DNA of 7,052 nt from Verrucomicrobiota bacterium (lineage in GTDB: Bacteria; Verrucomicrobiota; Verrucomicrobiia; Limisphaerales; UBA8199): the NCBI GenBank assembly GCA_026397855.1, contig JAPLUA010000485.1, positions 1 to 7,052 of the forward strand, given 5' to 3'. This document shows positions 1 through 5,029 of this stretch, in pieces. Under the pieces are notes generated by a model. It was not told the DNA's origin. It made no database searches and saw nothing but the letters and a program-made list of their open reading frames with translations. The translations under genes were made by a program, and so were the position numbers. The first letter of the stretch is position 1; the number at the start of each line of letters is the position of its first letter.

Positions 1-122
1 GCCGATGCCGCTTCCGGAGGCAGCGCCGCGAGTGTTCGACAGGCTGCCTCGCGAAGGCCGGCAATTGACTTGGCCACCGACTCGGTGACGAGCTTGTCGT
101 AAAGGCCGTCGGGTAATTGCAT
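1..122 (-). CDS. N-terminal fragment, possible DEAD/DEAH-box helicase (5' end only)
   Basis: Reading the minus strand from the ATG at 122-120 gives an open frame of 40 codons to the left edge with no stop. It begins MQLPDGLYDKLVTESVAKSI and continues through a Leu/Ala-rich helix ending near ALPPEAAS. The GLY-[DE]-x-L-[VI]-T-E pattern in the first 15 residues resembles the start of large superfamily II helicases carrying a C-terminal DUF3427 region. That comparison is from memory and rests on very few residues, and no ATPase motif lies inside the window. There is no good Shine-Dalgarno sequence ahead of the ATG. The gene points the same way as the exported-protein gene upstream of it (stop at 316), 193 bases away. 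The open frame and protein-like composition support a real gene; its function is uncertain. Confidence 0.5.
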   Translation of the reverse strand, partial: MQLPDGLYDKLVTESVAKSIAGLREAACRTLAALPPEAAS

Positions 123-315
123 TGGTGGCGGCAGTATTACTCAGCGTAGTTTGGTTGGGCCAGGATTTTCTAGGCCTGCTTGGGTCCGTATCATATCGCT
201 TGCGTGGACAACCATTGATGTCTGTTCGCATTTGATTACGGGAAAGGAGGCGAAGGCGCCATGGGGGGGGGCAGGGCACTTTGCGTCCGCCAGGGTCACC
301 GTGCCGGCACGGCAA
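123..315. other. intergenic region with G9 run, weak -10 and palindrome
   Basis: This gap lies between two minus-strand genes and should hold the 3' end of the exported-protein transcript and the promoter of the left-edge gene. On the minus strand a TATGAT hexamer (190-195) is the best -10 candidate, about 60 bases before the ATG at 122, but no convincing -35 lies at the right distance. A run of nine G (263-271 on the plus strand) is a possible slippage site. A plus-strand AAGGAGG (244-250) sits 10 bases before an ATG at 261. That ATG opens only a 59-codon arginine-rich frame (261-440) antisense to the exported gene, which I do not call as a gene. Confidence 0.4.
299..312. repeat. perfect 14-bp palindrome just after a stop codon
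   Basis: CCGTGCCGGCACGG is its own reverse complement and lies three bases beyond the TGA (318-316) of the minus-strand exported-protein gene. As RNA it could form a 5-bp stem (CCGTG/CACGG) with a CCGG loop. No T-run follows on the minus strand, so it is not a typical intrinsic terminator. It could be a weak 3'-end hairpin, a protein site, or chance in GC-rich DNA. Confidence 0.4.
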
Positions 316-2442
316 TCAAGGATAGGAGAGACGATAGAAGGCTTGAGGTGGCTGGCTGGGGAGGTCGGCAAAAGCATCCCAGAGGTAAATCGAGCCGTCG
401 GCCCAGGCTTGGACGGGCCAGGTTTGCAAGGTGCCAGTGAAGGCCGCGTTCGTGGCGCGCTGGGCGGTGTAGTAATACCACGGCACGCCGGTGAAGGTGA
501 CGGACGCGCCCCCCGGCCAGCTCAAGTCAAGCGCGCTCACGAGGCTCTCCGGGCGGGCGATGATGGAGACCGTTGCCGTGCCGGTGGCGGTGACGCCGCG
601 GGTGTCGGCGATGGTGTAGCTGAAGCCGTCGGTCAGTGAGTTTGTGGGCAGAAGAACCTGCCCGGCGCGGGTTGTGAGCGGGAGGCCGTTGGAAGTCGTG
701 GCGCTGGCGCCGACGAAGAAGATCGGTTCGCCGTCGGGGTCGTAATCGCTCCAGGTCAGGTCGCCGATGTTGATGGCCAGCGGTTGGCCGGCAAGCTGGA
801 AGAAGGCGCCGCCGAATGCCATGGGCGGCGCGTGTGGGGGCGGCGGCGTGGCGACCTGGACGACAATGTTGTCCACGAAGAAGAGGTAGCTCGGGGCGGG
901 GCTTTGCGAGGGGACTTCAATTTTGACTTTTGTGAACGGCGTCGCCGAGCCGAATGACAGCACGCCTTGCGGGTAAGCGCCGGAAATCCACGCGCCACGC
1001 GCCGAGCCGGTCGCGACGGGATTGGTCATTGCGGAATCGGTGCAGGCCGTAACGCGGACGAGGCCGGCGGTGTTGTACTCGCTCGAGATTTCGCCGGTGA
1101 AGAACGCCATTGTGAAGTTGGTGACGGGCTCGCTGAACTCCACGGCCATCATGCTGCCCCACGTGCTCGGGTAGAGGAAGTTGCCCGAGAACACAGTCGG
1201 AACCCAGTAATAGAAGTTATTCTGGACCGACCAGCCGCCGGCGAGCGTGGTGAACGTCGCGGTGACGCCGTTCTTGGTTTGCGTCGCGGGCATCCCCTGG
1301 CCCGGGCCTGCCGCAGGCGCGCCGGTGTCGAAATCAAACGTTGCGCTGGCGCCGGCGGGCGCGAAGTTCGCCATGAGGGTGCGGTCGGCGGTGAGGTTGA
1401 AGCTGTAGTTGGCGGACGTGCTGACGGGCGTGCCAAACTCGGTCCAGTTCACAAACGTGAAGCCGGTGTTCGGCGTCGCCGTGACCATGACGGCGGAGTT
1501 GCTGTTGAACGTGCCGTCGCCGGAGGCAGTTCCGCCGTAACTGGGCGAGACGCTGGTGGCGACGCTGAATGCGGGCACGAAATTCGCGACGAGCGTGCGA
1601 TTGCTGCGCACCGTGAAGGTGTAGTTCGGCGAGGCGCTCACCCGGACGCCGTTCTGGGTCCATTTCTGGAAACCCCAGCCGGGATTGGCTGAGGCCGCCA
1701 GCGCGCAAATCGAGTTGCTTGGAAAAGTTCCCGCGCCGCCTGCGGTCCCTGCGGCGGGGGGTGAGGCGCTCGCGGCGATGGTGAAAGTGGTCGCGGGCGG
1801 GGCTGGCGGATTGGTGTCAATCAGCGTGAGGGCCGTTAGCGCGTAATCGCCCCACATGTGGATCTGGTAGGTGTCGCAGCCGCTCAAGGCCGTGATGTTG
1901 GTGAAACTCATCCCCGCATAGCCGGTGCAGTCATAGGTGAGCGGGTTGTTGAAGGCGTCGTTGCCGTTGAGCTGCGGCATGATCTCGAACGCGCCCCCAG
2001 CGCCGGCGGTGTTGAGTAGGATTTTCCCGGTGAACGCCTGCAGATCAAACACTTTGCCGTCCGCCCGCTTGAGCGTGATGTTCGCCCCGTTGCCCAGCAA
2101 CGGCCCGGCGGTGATGGCCTGGGCCTGGACGCCGGTGGGCCAGAAGATACTGAAAAAGCGCCCCGCCGGCCCTCCGCCACCGGACGACCAGTAGCCGTCT
2201 GCCGAGTAGGTGAAGCGGTAATCGCCGCTCTGAATGGTGATGGCATTGATGTTCGAGACGACCAGTGTCGCGGTTTGGGACGCGCTGAAGAAGTAGTTGG
2301 TCGCGGCGAAGGCTGGTGAGGCGGCGCCAAGGGCGACTGCGGCGCTGATGGCGAGGAGGGAGCGGTGCAGGCTCGTGGCTGCGCGGGAGCGCCGTGCCAG
2401 GTTCATAACGCAAAGGCTCATAGGCTTGGATTGATATTTCAT
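316..2442 (-). CDS. Secreted multi-domain protein with two InlB-B-type repeats
   Basis: A protein of 708 residues from the ATG at 2442. A TTG at 2490 and an ATG at 2406 are in frame; the latter gives a shorter signal peptide and is equally plausible. A Sec signal peptide is clear: arginine-rich start, hydrophobic stretch LLAISAAVALG, and an AFA/A cleavage site near residue 46. An unassigned domain with three Cys follows (about 47-210). Then come two repeats (about 218-288 and 292-360) of the bacterial InlB-B/List-Bact type, each with F-x-x-W, a G-x-x-V-S turn, a Y-x-F strand and closing R-T-L-x-A-N-F. Residues 366-530 look like a beta-sandwich ending FVDNIVV, and 536-629 like a cadherin/Ig-type module with a DPDGEP turn. 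The last 75 residues, ending AFYRLSYP, resemble the terminal module of many Verrucomicrobia secreted proteins. No catalytic motif is recognisable, so surface binding or adhesion is the inferred role. It is probably transcribed alone from the gap at 2443-2698. Confidence 0.85.
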   Translation of the reverse strand: MKYQSKPMSLCVMNLARRSRAATSLHRSLLAISAAVALGAASPAFAATNYFFSASQTATLVVSNINAITIQSGDYRFTYSADGYWSSGGGGPAGRFFSIFWPTGVQAQAITAGPLLGNGANITLKRADGKVFDLQAFTGKILLNTAGAGGAFEIMPQLNGNDAFNNPLTYDCTGYAGMSFTNITALSGCDTYQIHMWGDYALTALTLIDTNPPAPPATTFTIAASASPPAAGTAGGAGTFPSNSICALAASANPGWGFQKWTQNGVRVSASPNYTFTVRSNRTLVANFVPAFSVATSVSPSYGGTASGDGTFNSNSAVMVTATPNTGFTFVNWTEFGTPVSTSANYSFNLTADRTLMANFAPAGASATFDFDTGAPAAGPGQGMPATQTKNGVTATFTTLAGGWSVQNNFYYWVPTVFSGNFLYPSTWGSMMAVEFSEPVTNFTMAFFTGEISSEYNTAGLVRVTACTDSAMTNPVATGSARGAWISGAYPQGVLSFGSATPFTKVKIEVPSQSPAPSYLFFVDNIVVQVATPPPPHAPPMAFGGAFFQLAGQPLAINIGDLTWSDYDPDGEPIFFVGASATTSNGLPLTTRAGQVLLPTNSLTDGFSYTIADTRGVTATGTATVSIIARPESLVSALDLSWPGGASVTFTGVPWYYYTAQRATNAAFTGTLQTWPVQAWADGSIYLWDAFADLPSQPPQAFYRLSYP

Positions 2443-2495
2443 GGTTGAAACCAGGTTGAGGAAGCTTCGCACAGGGTAAACCTTATGCAACTGGC

Positions 2496-2505
2496 AGGAG
2501 GTGAT
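2496..2505 (+). promoter_or_regulatory. strong Shine-Dalgarno-like sequence before an antisense ORF
   Basis: AGGAGGTGAT matches the full anti-Shine-Dalgarno complement and lies eight bases before an ATG at 2514. That ATG opens a 119-codon plus-strand frame ending at 2873. About 60 codons lie in the gap and the rest run antisense to the 3' end of the agmatine deiminase gene. The predicted protein matches nothing I recognise and its second half has the composition of a shadow frame. I record the site but do not call the frame a gene. Confidence 0.25.
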
Positions 2506-2538
2506 CGCTCAAAATGAACCTACGGTGTGTGTCCGGTG

Positions 2539-2569
2539 ATTATACGGCGAGTATAGGGAGTGACTCGCC
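2539..2569 (-). promoter_or_regulatory. candidate promoter -10 with adjacent inverted repeat
   Basis: On the minus strand a perfect TATAAT occupies 2544-2539, about 97 bases before the ATG at 2442 of the exported-protein gene. Directly upstream of it is an exact inverted repeat, GGCGAGT (2546-2552) and ACTCGCC (2563-2569), with a 10-base spacer, covering the place where a -35 would lie. No sequence close to TTGACA is present there. A promoter that depends on a bound activator or an alternative sigma factor would fit, but this is inference from position alone. Confidence 0.35.
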
Positions 2570-2698
2570 AGAGGCGGTGTTCCCGATCCTTGGAAATGCC
2601 GGTCGTGGAATCAGCGCCTCCCGGCTCGATCGGTCCGGTTTCAATCCGCCTTCCTGGGCCCCAGCGATGCCGGTCATGAATGGGCCAATGGGTGCTGC

Positions 2699-3802
2699 TC
2701 AGGCCGGCTGCTGCTGTGTCAGGCAGTGCAGGGTGCCAAAGCCCAGCACCAGGTCCACGGCATGGATTCCAATCACCGGACGATCCTTGAACAGTTCTCC
2801 CAGCACCCCCAGGGCGATGCGGTCGTTGGGGTCGTTGAAGGTGGGGACGATCACCGCGGCGTTGGAGATGTAGAAGTTGGCGTAGCTGGCGGGCAGGCGA
2901 TAGCCGTCGAAATGCAGCGGCGCGGGCATCGGTAGCGGCACCACTTCAGGCCGGGAGCCGTCTTCCAGGCGCAGGTCCTGGATGCGCTCCCAGTTCTCGG
3001 CCAGGGGATGGTAGTTGCGGTCTTTCCGGTTGGTCTCCTTGATGAGCACGAGGGTTTTTGGGTTCACGAACCGGCAGATGTCGTCAATGTGGCCGTGGGT
3101 GTCGTCGCCGACGGGTCCGGCTACCAGCCAGAGGACATTGCGCACTCCCAGGTACTTCTTGAGCGTCTCGTCCATTTCCTTCCGGCCCAGCCCGGGGTTG
3201 CGCACCTGGACCTTGGGATCAAGGTAGCATTCCTCCGTGGTCAAGAGCGTGCCCCGGCCGTTCACGTCAATGCCGCCGCCTTCGATCACGAAGTCTTTGC
3301 CGGCAAACTCGGCGTTGAAGAGCCGCTTGCCCAGAACCTTGGCCGCGGTTTCGGGCACGCGCCGGTCCTTCTGCCAATCGTCGTATTTGGCCCAGGCATT
3401 GAAGTGGAAATGCACGATGGCGGTTTCCCCCTTCTTCATCCTGCCTTCTGCCTTCTGCCTTTTCACAAAGATCGGCCCGCTGTCGCGGGTCCAGCCGCGG
3501 TTGGTGGGGTGCATGATGAACTGGACGCGGTGGATGTCGGCACCGGCGCGGGTCAGGTAGCGGCGGGCAAGCTTCTCCTCGGTCTTGTTATTGACGAGGA
3601 TGCGGACGATTTCGCCGGGAGAAACCCGGCGCACGATTTCGCCATAGACCCAGCGGATGGTGTCGAGCTTGTCGGGCCAGTCGGTGGGATTATGCGGCCA
3701 GCCCAGCCAGGTGGCCTCGTGCGGTTCCCATTCGGCAGGCATCGAGAATCCGAGTGCGGCGGGTGTCGCGGTTGCATCGCTTGCGATAGGTTGTTTGGGC
3801 AT
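2699..3802 (-). CDS. aguA: Agmatine deiminase (PAD_porph family)
   Basis: Agmatine deiminase hydrolyses agmatine to N-carbamoylputrescine and ammonia in the cytoplasmic polyamine pathway. The 367-residue protein starts at the ATG at 3802; an in-frame TTG at 3838 would add 12 residues, which I think unlikely. Family features appear in order: MPAEWEPHEATWLGWP near the start, WTRDSGP (Arg106, Asp107), EGGGIDVNGRG (174-184), GDDTHGHIDD with the probable catalytic His238 and Asp240, and the C-terminal GTLHCLTQQ carrying the probable nucleophile Cys360. Length and lack of a signal peptide favour agmatine deiminase over exported peptidylarginine deiminases. Residues 114-125, KRQKAEGRMKKG, look like an extra lysine-rich loop after GPIFV, encoded by a heptamer tract. 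The gene diverges from ferritin; no carbamoylputrescine amidase gene is adjacent within the window. No clear Shine-Dalgarno sequence precedes it. Confidence 0.92.
   Translation of the reverse strand: MPKQPIASDATATPAALGFSMPAEWEPHEATWLGWPHNPTDWPDKLDTIRWVYGEIVRRVSPGEIVRILVNNKTEEKLARRYLTRAGADIHRVQFIMHPTNRGWTRDSGPIFVKRQKAEGRMKKGETAIVHFHFNAWAKYDDWQKDRRVPETAAKVLGKRLFNAEFAGKDFVIEGGGIDVNGRGTLLTTEECYLDPKVQVRNPGLGRKEMDETLKKYLGVRNVLWLVAGPVGDDTHGHIDDICRFVNPKTLVLIKETNRKDRNYHPLAENWERIQDLRLEDGSRPEVVPLPMPAPLHFDGYRLPASYANFYISNAAVIVPTFNDPNDRIALGVLGELFKDRPVIGIHAVDLVLGFGTLHCLTQQQPA
3434..3461. repeat. tandem heptamer tract inside the agmatine deiminase gene
   Basis: Three exact copies of CTGCCTT (3441-3461) follow a related CTTCATC (3434-3440). 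On the coding strand this reads as repeated AAGGCAG, and it encodes most of the basic loop between GPIFV and ETAIVHF of the deiminase. From memory, similar GGCAGAA/GGATGAA tracts are common between genes in Verrucomicrobia genomes; that is recollection, not a search. Confidence 0.75.
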
Positions 3803-3921
3803 AATGTGGCTGGAAAGGTAAGGCTTTGTGTGTGGCAATTCAACATGCTTTGGCGGGCGGATTTGGGCCTGGCCCTTCTCCGCTTGCCATTCAGTCGGAT
3901 CCGACTTAGCTTCAAAGTATT
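3803..3921. promoter_or_regulatory. divergent promoter region of aguA and ferritin
   Basis: These 119 bases separate the divergent starts of the agmatine deiminase gene and the ferritin gene, so both promoters should be here. On the plus strand TTGCCA (3884-3889) is five of six to the -35 consensus. It lies 17 bases before TAGCTT (3907-3912), a weak -10. This would start the ferritin mRNA only a few bases before its ATG, in keeping with the lack of a ribosome binding site. No convincing promoter could be picked for the minus strand, and no Fur-box-like sequence was noticed. Confidence 0.4.
3893..3906. promoter_or_regulatory. perfect 14-bp palindrome, candidate operator
   Basis: AGTCGGATCCGACT is exactly self-complementary. 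It ends 15 bases before the ferritin ATG and fills nearly all of the spacer between the candidate -35 (3884-3889) and -10 (3907-3912). A dyad in that place is typical of a repressor site or a MerR-type activator site. The regulator is unknown. The DNA-binding protein two genes along has a MerR-like helix-turn-helix, but nothing in the sequence links them directly. Confidence 0.45.
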
Positions 3922-4431
3922 ATGAATCTTTCCAGCAAGATCGAAAAAGCCCTGAACGACCAGGTGAACCTCGAATTCAGCTCGGCCTATGCCTACCTGG
4001 GCATGGCAGCGTACTTCGATCAAACCCCTTTCACCGGCTTTGCCAAGTGGATGCAGCTGCAGAGCAAGGAAGAAATCGGCCATGCCAACCGGTTCTTCAA
4101 ATACATCGTCGAGCGGGGCGGCAAGGTTGCCCTCCAGGCCATCCCCCAGCCCAAGTGCGAATACAAGTCGGCCCTCGCCGCGTTCAAGGTCAGCCTGGGC
4201 CATGAACAGAAAGTCTCGGCCGCCATTTGCGCCATCTACGAGCTGGCCATCTCCGAAAAGGACTACGCCACACTCTCGTTCCTCAAGTGGTTCCTCGATG
4301 AGCAGGTCGAGGAGGAAAAGAGCGTCGGCGAAATCATCGCTAAGCTCGAGCTGGTCGGTGAGAATCTTAACGGCCTCTTCCAGATTGACCATCAGGCCGG
4401 CAGCCGGGCTGCAGAGGAAGGCAAACACTAG
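3922..4431 (+). CDS. ftnA: Non-haem ferritin, iron storage
   Basis: A 169-residue cytoplasmic ferritin of the usual bacterial length, expected to form a 24-subunit shell that oxidises Fe(II) and stores it as mineral. The ferroxidase ligands known from E. coli FtnA are all present, shifted by one residue: Glu18, Glu51, His54 (in EEIGHANRFF), Glu95, Gln128 and Glu131 (in DEQVEEE). Tyr25 fits the conserved tyrosine of the site. The haem-ligand methionine of bacterioferritin was not sought in detail, and overall similarity is to FtnA rather than Bfr. The ATG follows TTCAAAGTATT with no Shine-Dalgarno sequence, so translation may be leaderless. The gene is first of three plus-strand genes, and its divergent neighbour encodes agmatine deiminase. 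The last 12 residues are a polar tail. Confidence 0.95.
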   Translation: MNLSSKIEKALNDQVNLEFSSAYAYLGMAAYFDQTPFTGFAKWMQLQSKEEIGHANRFFKYIVERGGKVALQAIPQPKCEYKSALAAFKVSLGHEQKVSAAICAIYELAISEKDYATLSFLKWFLDEQVEEEKSVGEIIAKLELVGENLNGLFQIDHQAGSRAAEEGKH

Positions 4432-4469
4432 CTCCGCTCCCCGGCCGCGGCTTTGCCGCCTTAGGCAGT

Positions 4470-5021
4470 ATGCCCCACCGGACTTTCGGCACCGACGAGA
4501 TCGCGCGTTATCTCCATCTGAGCCGCGCGGACATAGACCGGCTGGTCAAGGATCAGGACATCCCCTTCGCCAGGCACGGCGAACGGCTGGTGTTCCGAAA
4601 GGTCGAGATTGACACCTGGGCTTCCCAACGCATTCTCGGCCTCGAAGGTCGGCCCCTGGCGGACTACCATGAGAAAACGTCCCATGGCGCGCGGCAGATG
4701 CTCGCCAGCGAGGCCATGATGCCGGAAATGATCCAGCCGGAGTTCATAGGCGCGGCGCTGACGGCAAAGACCAAAGCCTCGGTCCTGCGCCAGATGGCTG
4801 CCCTGGCAAAGACAACCGGCCGGGTCAACGACTCGGAGGCGCTGAGGGAGGGCCTGGAAGCGCGCGAGGAGCTTTGCTCGACCGGCATCCCGGGGGGGCT
4901 CGTCCTGCTGCACGCGCGCGACCCCGAGTCCTACTGGTTCGAGAGCCCTTTCCTCGCTCTGCACGAATGCCTCATCGCCGCCGAACAGGCGGTCCTGGAG
5001 CGCCAACGAACCTCTCCCTGA
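4470..5021 (+). CDS. Helix-turn-helix/PTS EIIA (PtsN-like) fusion, EIIA shortened
   Basis: A 183-residue protein. Residues 5-57 form an excisionase/MerR-like DNA-binding domain: TDEIARYLHLSRADIDRLVK, then IPFARHGERLVFRKVEIDTW. From about residue 85 it reads as a PTS EIIA type-2 domain. It has the helical part (KASVLRQMAALAKTTGRV, then EALREGLEAREEL), followed by CSTGIPGGLVLLHARD, where His148 matches the phosphorylated histidine of the STGIGxGIAIPHxR motif. Only 35 residues remain after that His, so the domain is about 98 residues instead of about 145. The final ALHECLIAAEQAVLERQ looks like the C-terminal helix of the domain, suggesting an internal in-frame loss. The protein may act as a DNA-binding regulator responding to phosphotransfer, or be degenerate. 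It begins 38 bases after ferritin and ends 8 bases before the next gene; only a weak AGG precedes its ATG. Confidence 0.8.
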   Translation: MPHRTFGTDEIARYLHLSRADIDRLVKDQDIPFARHGERLVFRKVEIDTWASQRILGLEGRPLADYHEKTSHGARQMLASEAMMPEMIQPEFIGAALTAKTKASVLRQMAALAKTTGRVNDSEALREGLEAREELCSTGIPGGLVLLHARDPESYWFESPFLALHECLIAAEQAVLERQRTSP

Positions 5022-5029
5022 TCCTCTGC

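Larger units (their letters stand above)
2443..2698. other. intergenic region between exported-protein and agmatine deiminase genes
   Basis: The gap carries the upstream region of the exported-protein gene and the 3' side of the agmatine deiminase gene, both on the minus strand. It contains a minus-strand TATAAT next to a 7-bp dyad (listed separately). It has a near-direct repeat ATGCCGGTCGTGGA (2596-2609) / ATGCCGGTCATGAA (2667-2680), matching at 12 of 14 bases. An 18-bp interrupted palindrome lies at 2621-2638 (CCGG outer arms, CGATCG core, two mismatched pairs). No stem followed by a T-run was found, so no intrinsic terminator is called. Confidence 0.5.

Noticed and set aside
261..440. 59-codon plus-strand frame after a strong AAGGAGG site
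   Set aside because: Most of it is antisense to the conserved C-terminus of the exported protein, it opens with a G9 run, and it is Arg/Gly-rich. The site is probably chance.
967..1692. 241-codon plus-strand frame antisense to the exported protein
   Set aside because: Its Arg/Gly/Ala-rich translation has no recognisable domain, and the opposite strand has a clear signal peptide and repeats. It is a GC-rich shadow frame.
3008..3925. 305-codon plus-strand frame over the agmatine deiminase gene
   Set aside because: The minus strand has every deiminase motif. The plus-strand frame also runs into the ferritin start, so it is a shadow.
3553..4428. 291-codon minus-strand frame over ferritin
   Set aside because: Ferritin on the plus strand has all ferroxidase ligands. 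The antisense frame is a by-product of codon bias.
4447..4459. Hairpin GCGGC-TTT-GCCGC between ferritin and the EIIA fusion gene
   Set aside because: The stem is only five base pairs and no T-run follows, so it is not a terminator.
4874..5029. Upstream extension of the lipoprotein frame to an ATG at 4874
   Set aside because: It overlaps the EIIA fusion gene in another frame and gives an Arg/Pro-rich leader. The GTG at 5030 gives a proper lipoprotein signal.
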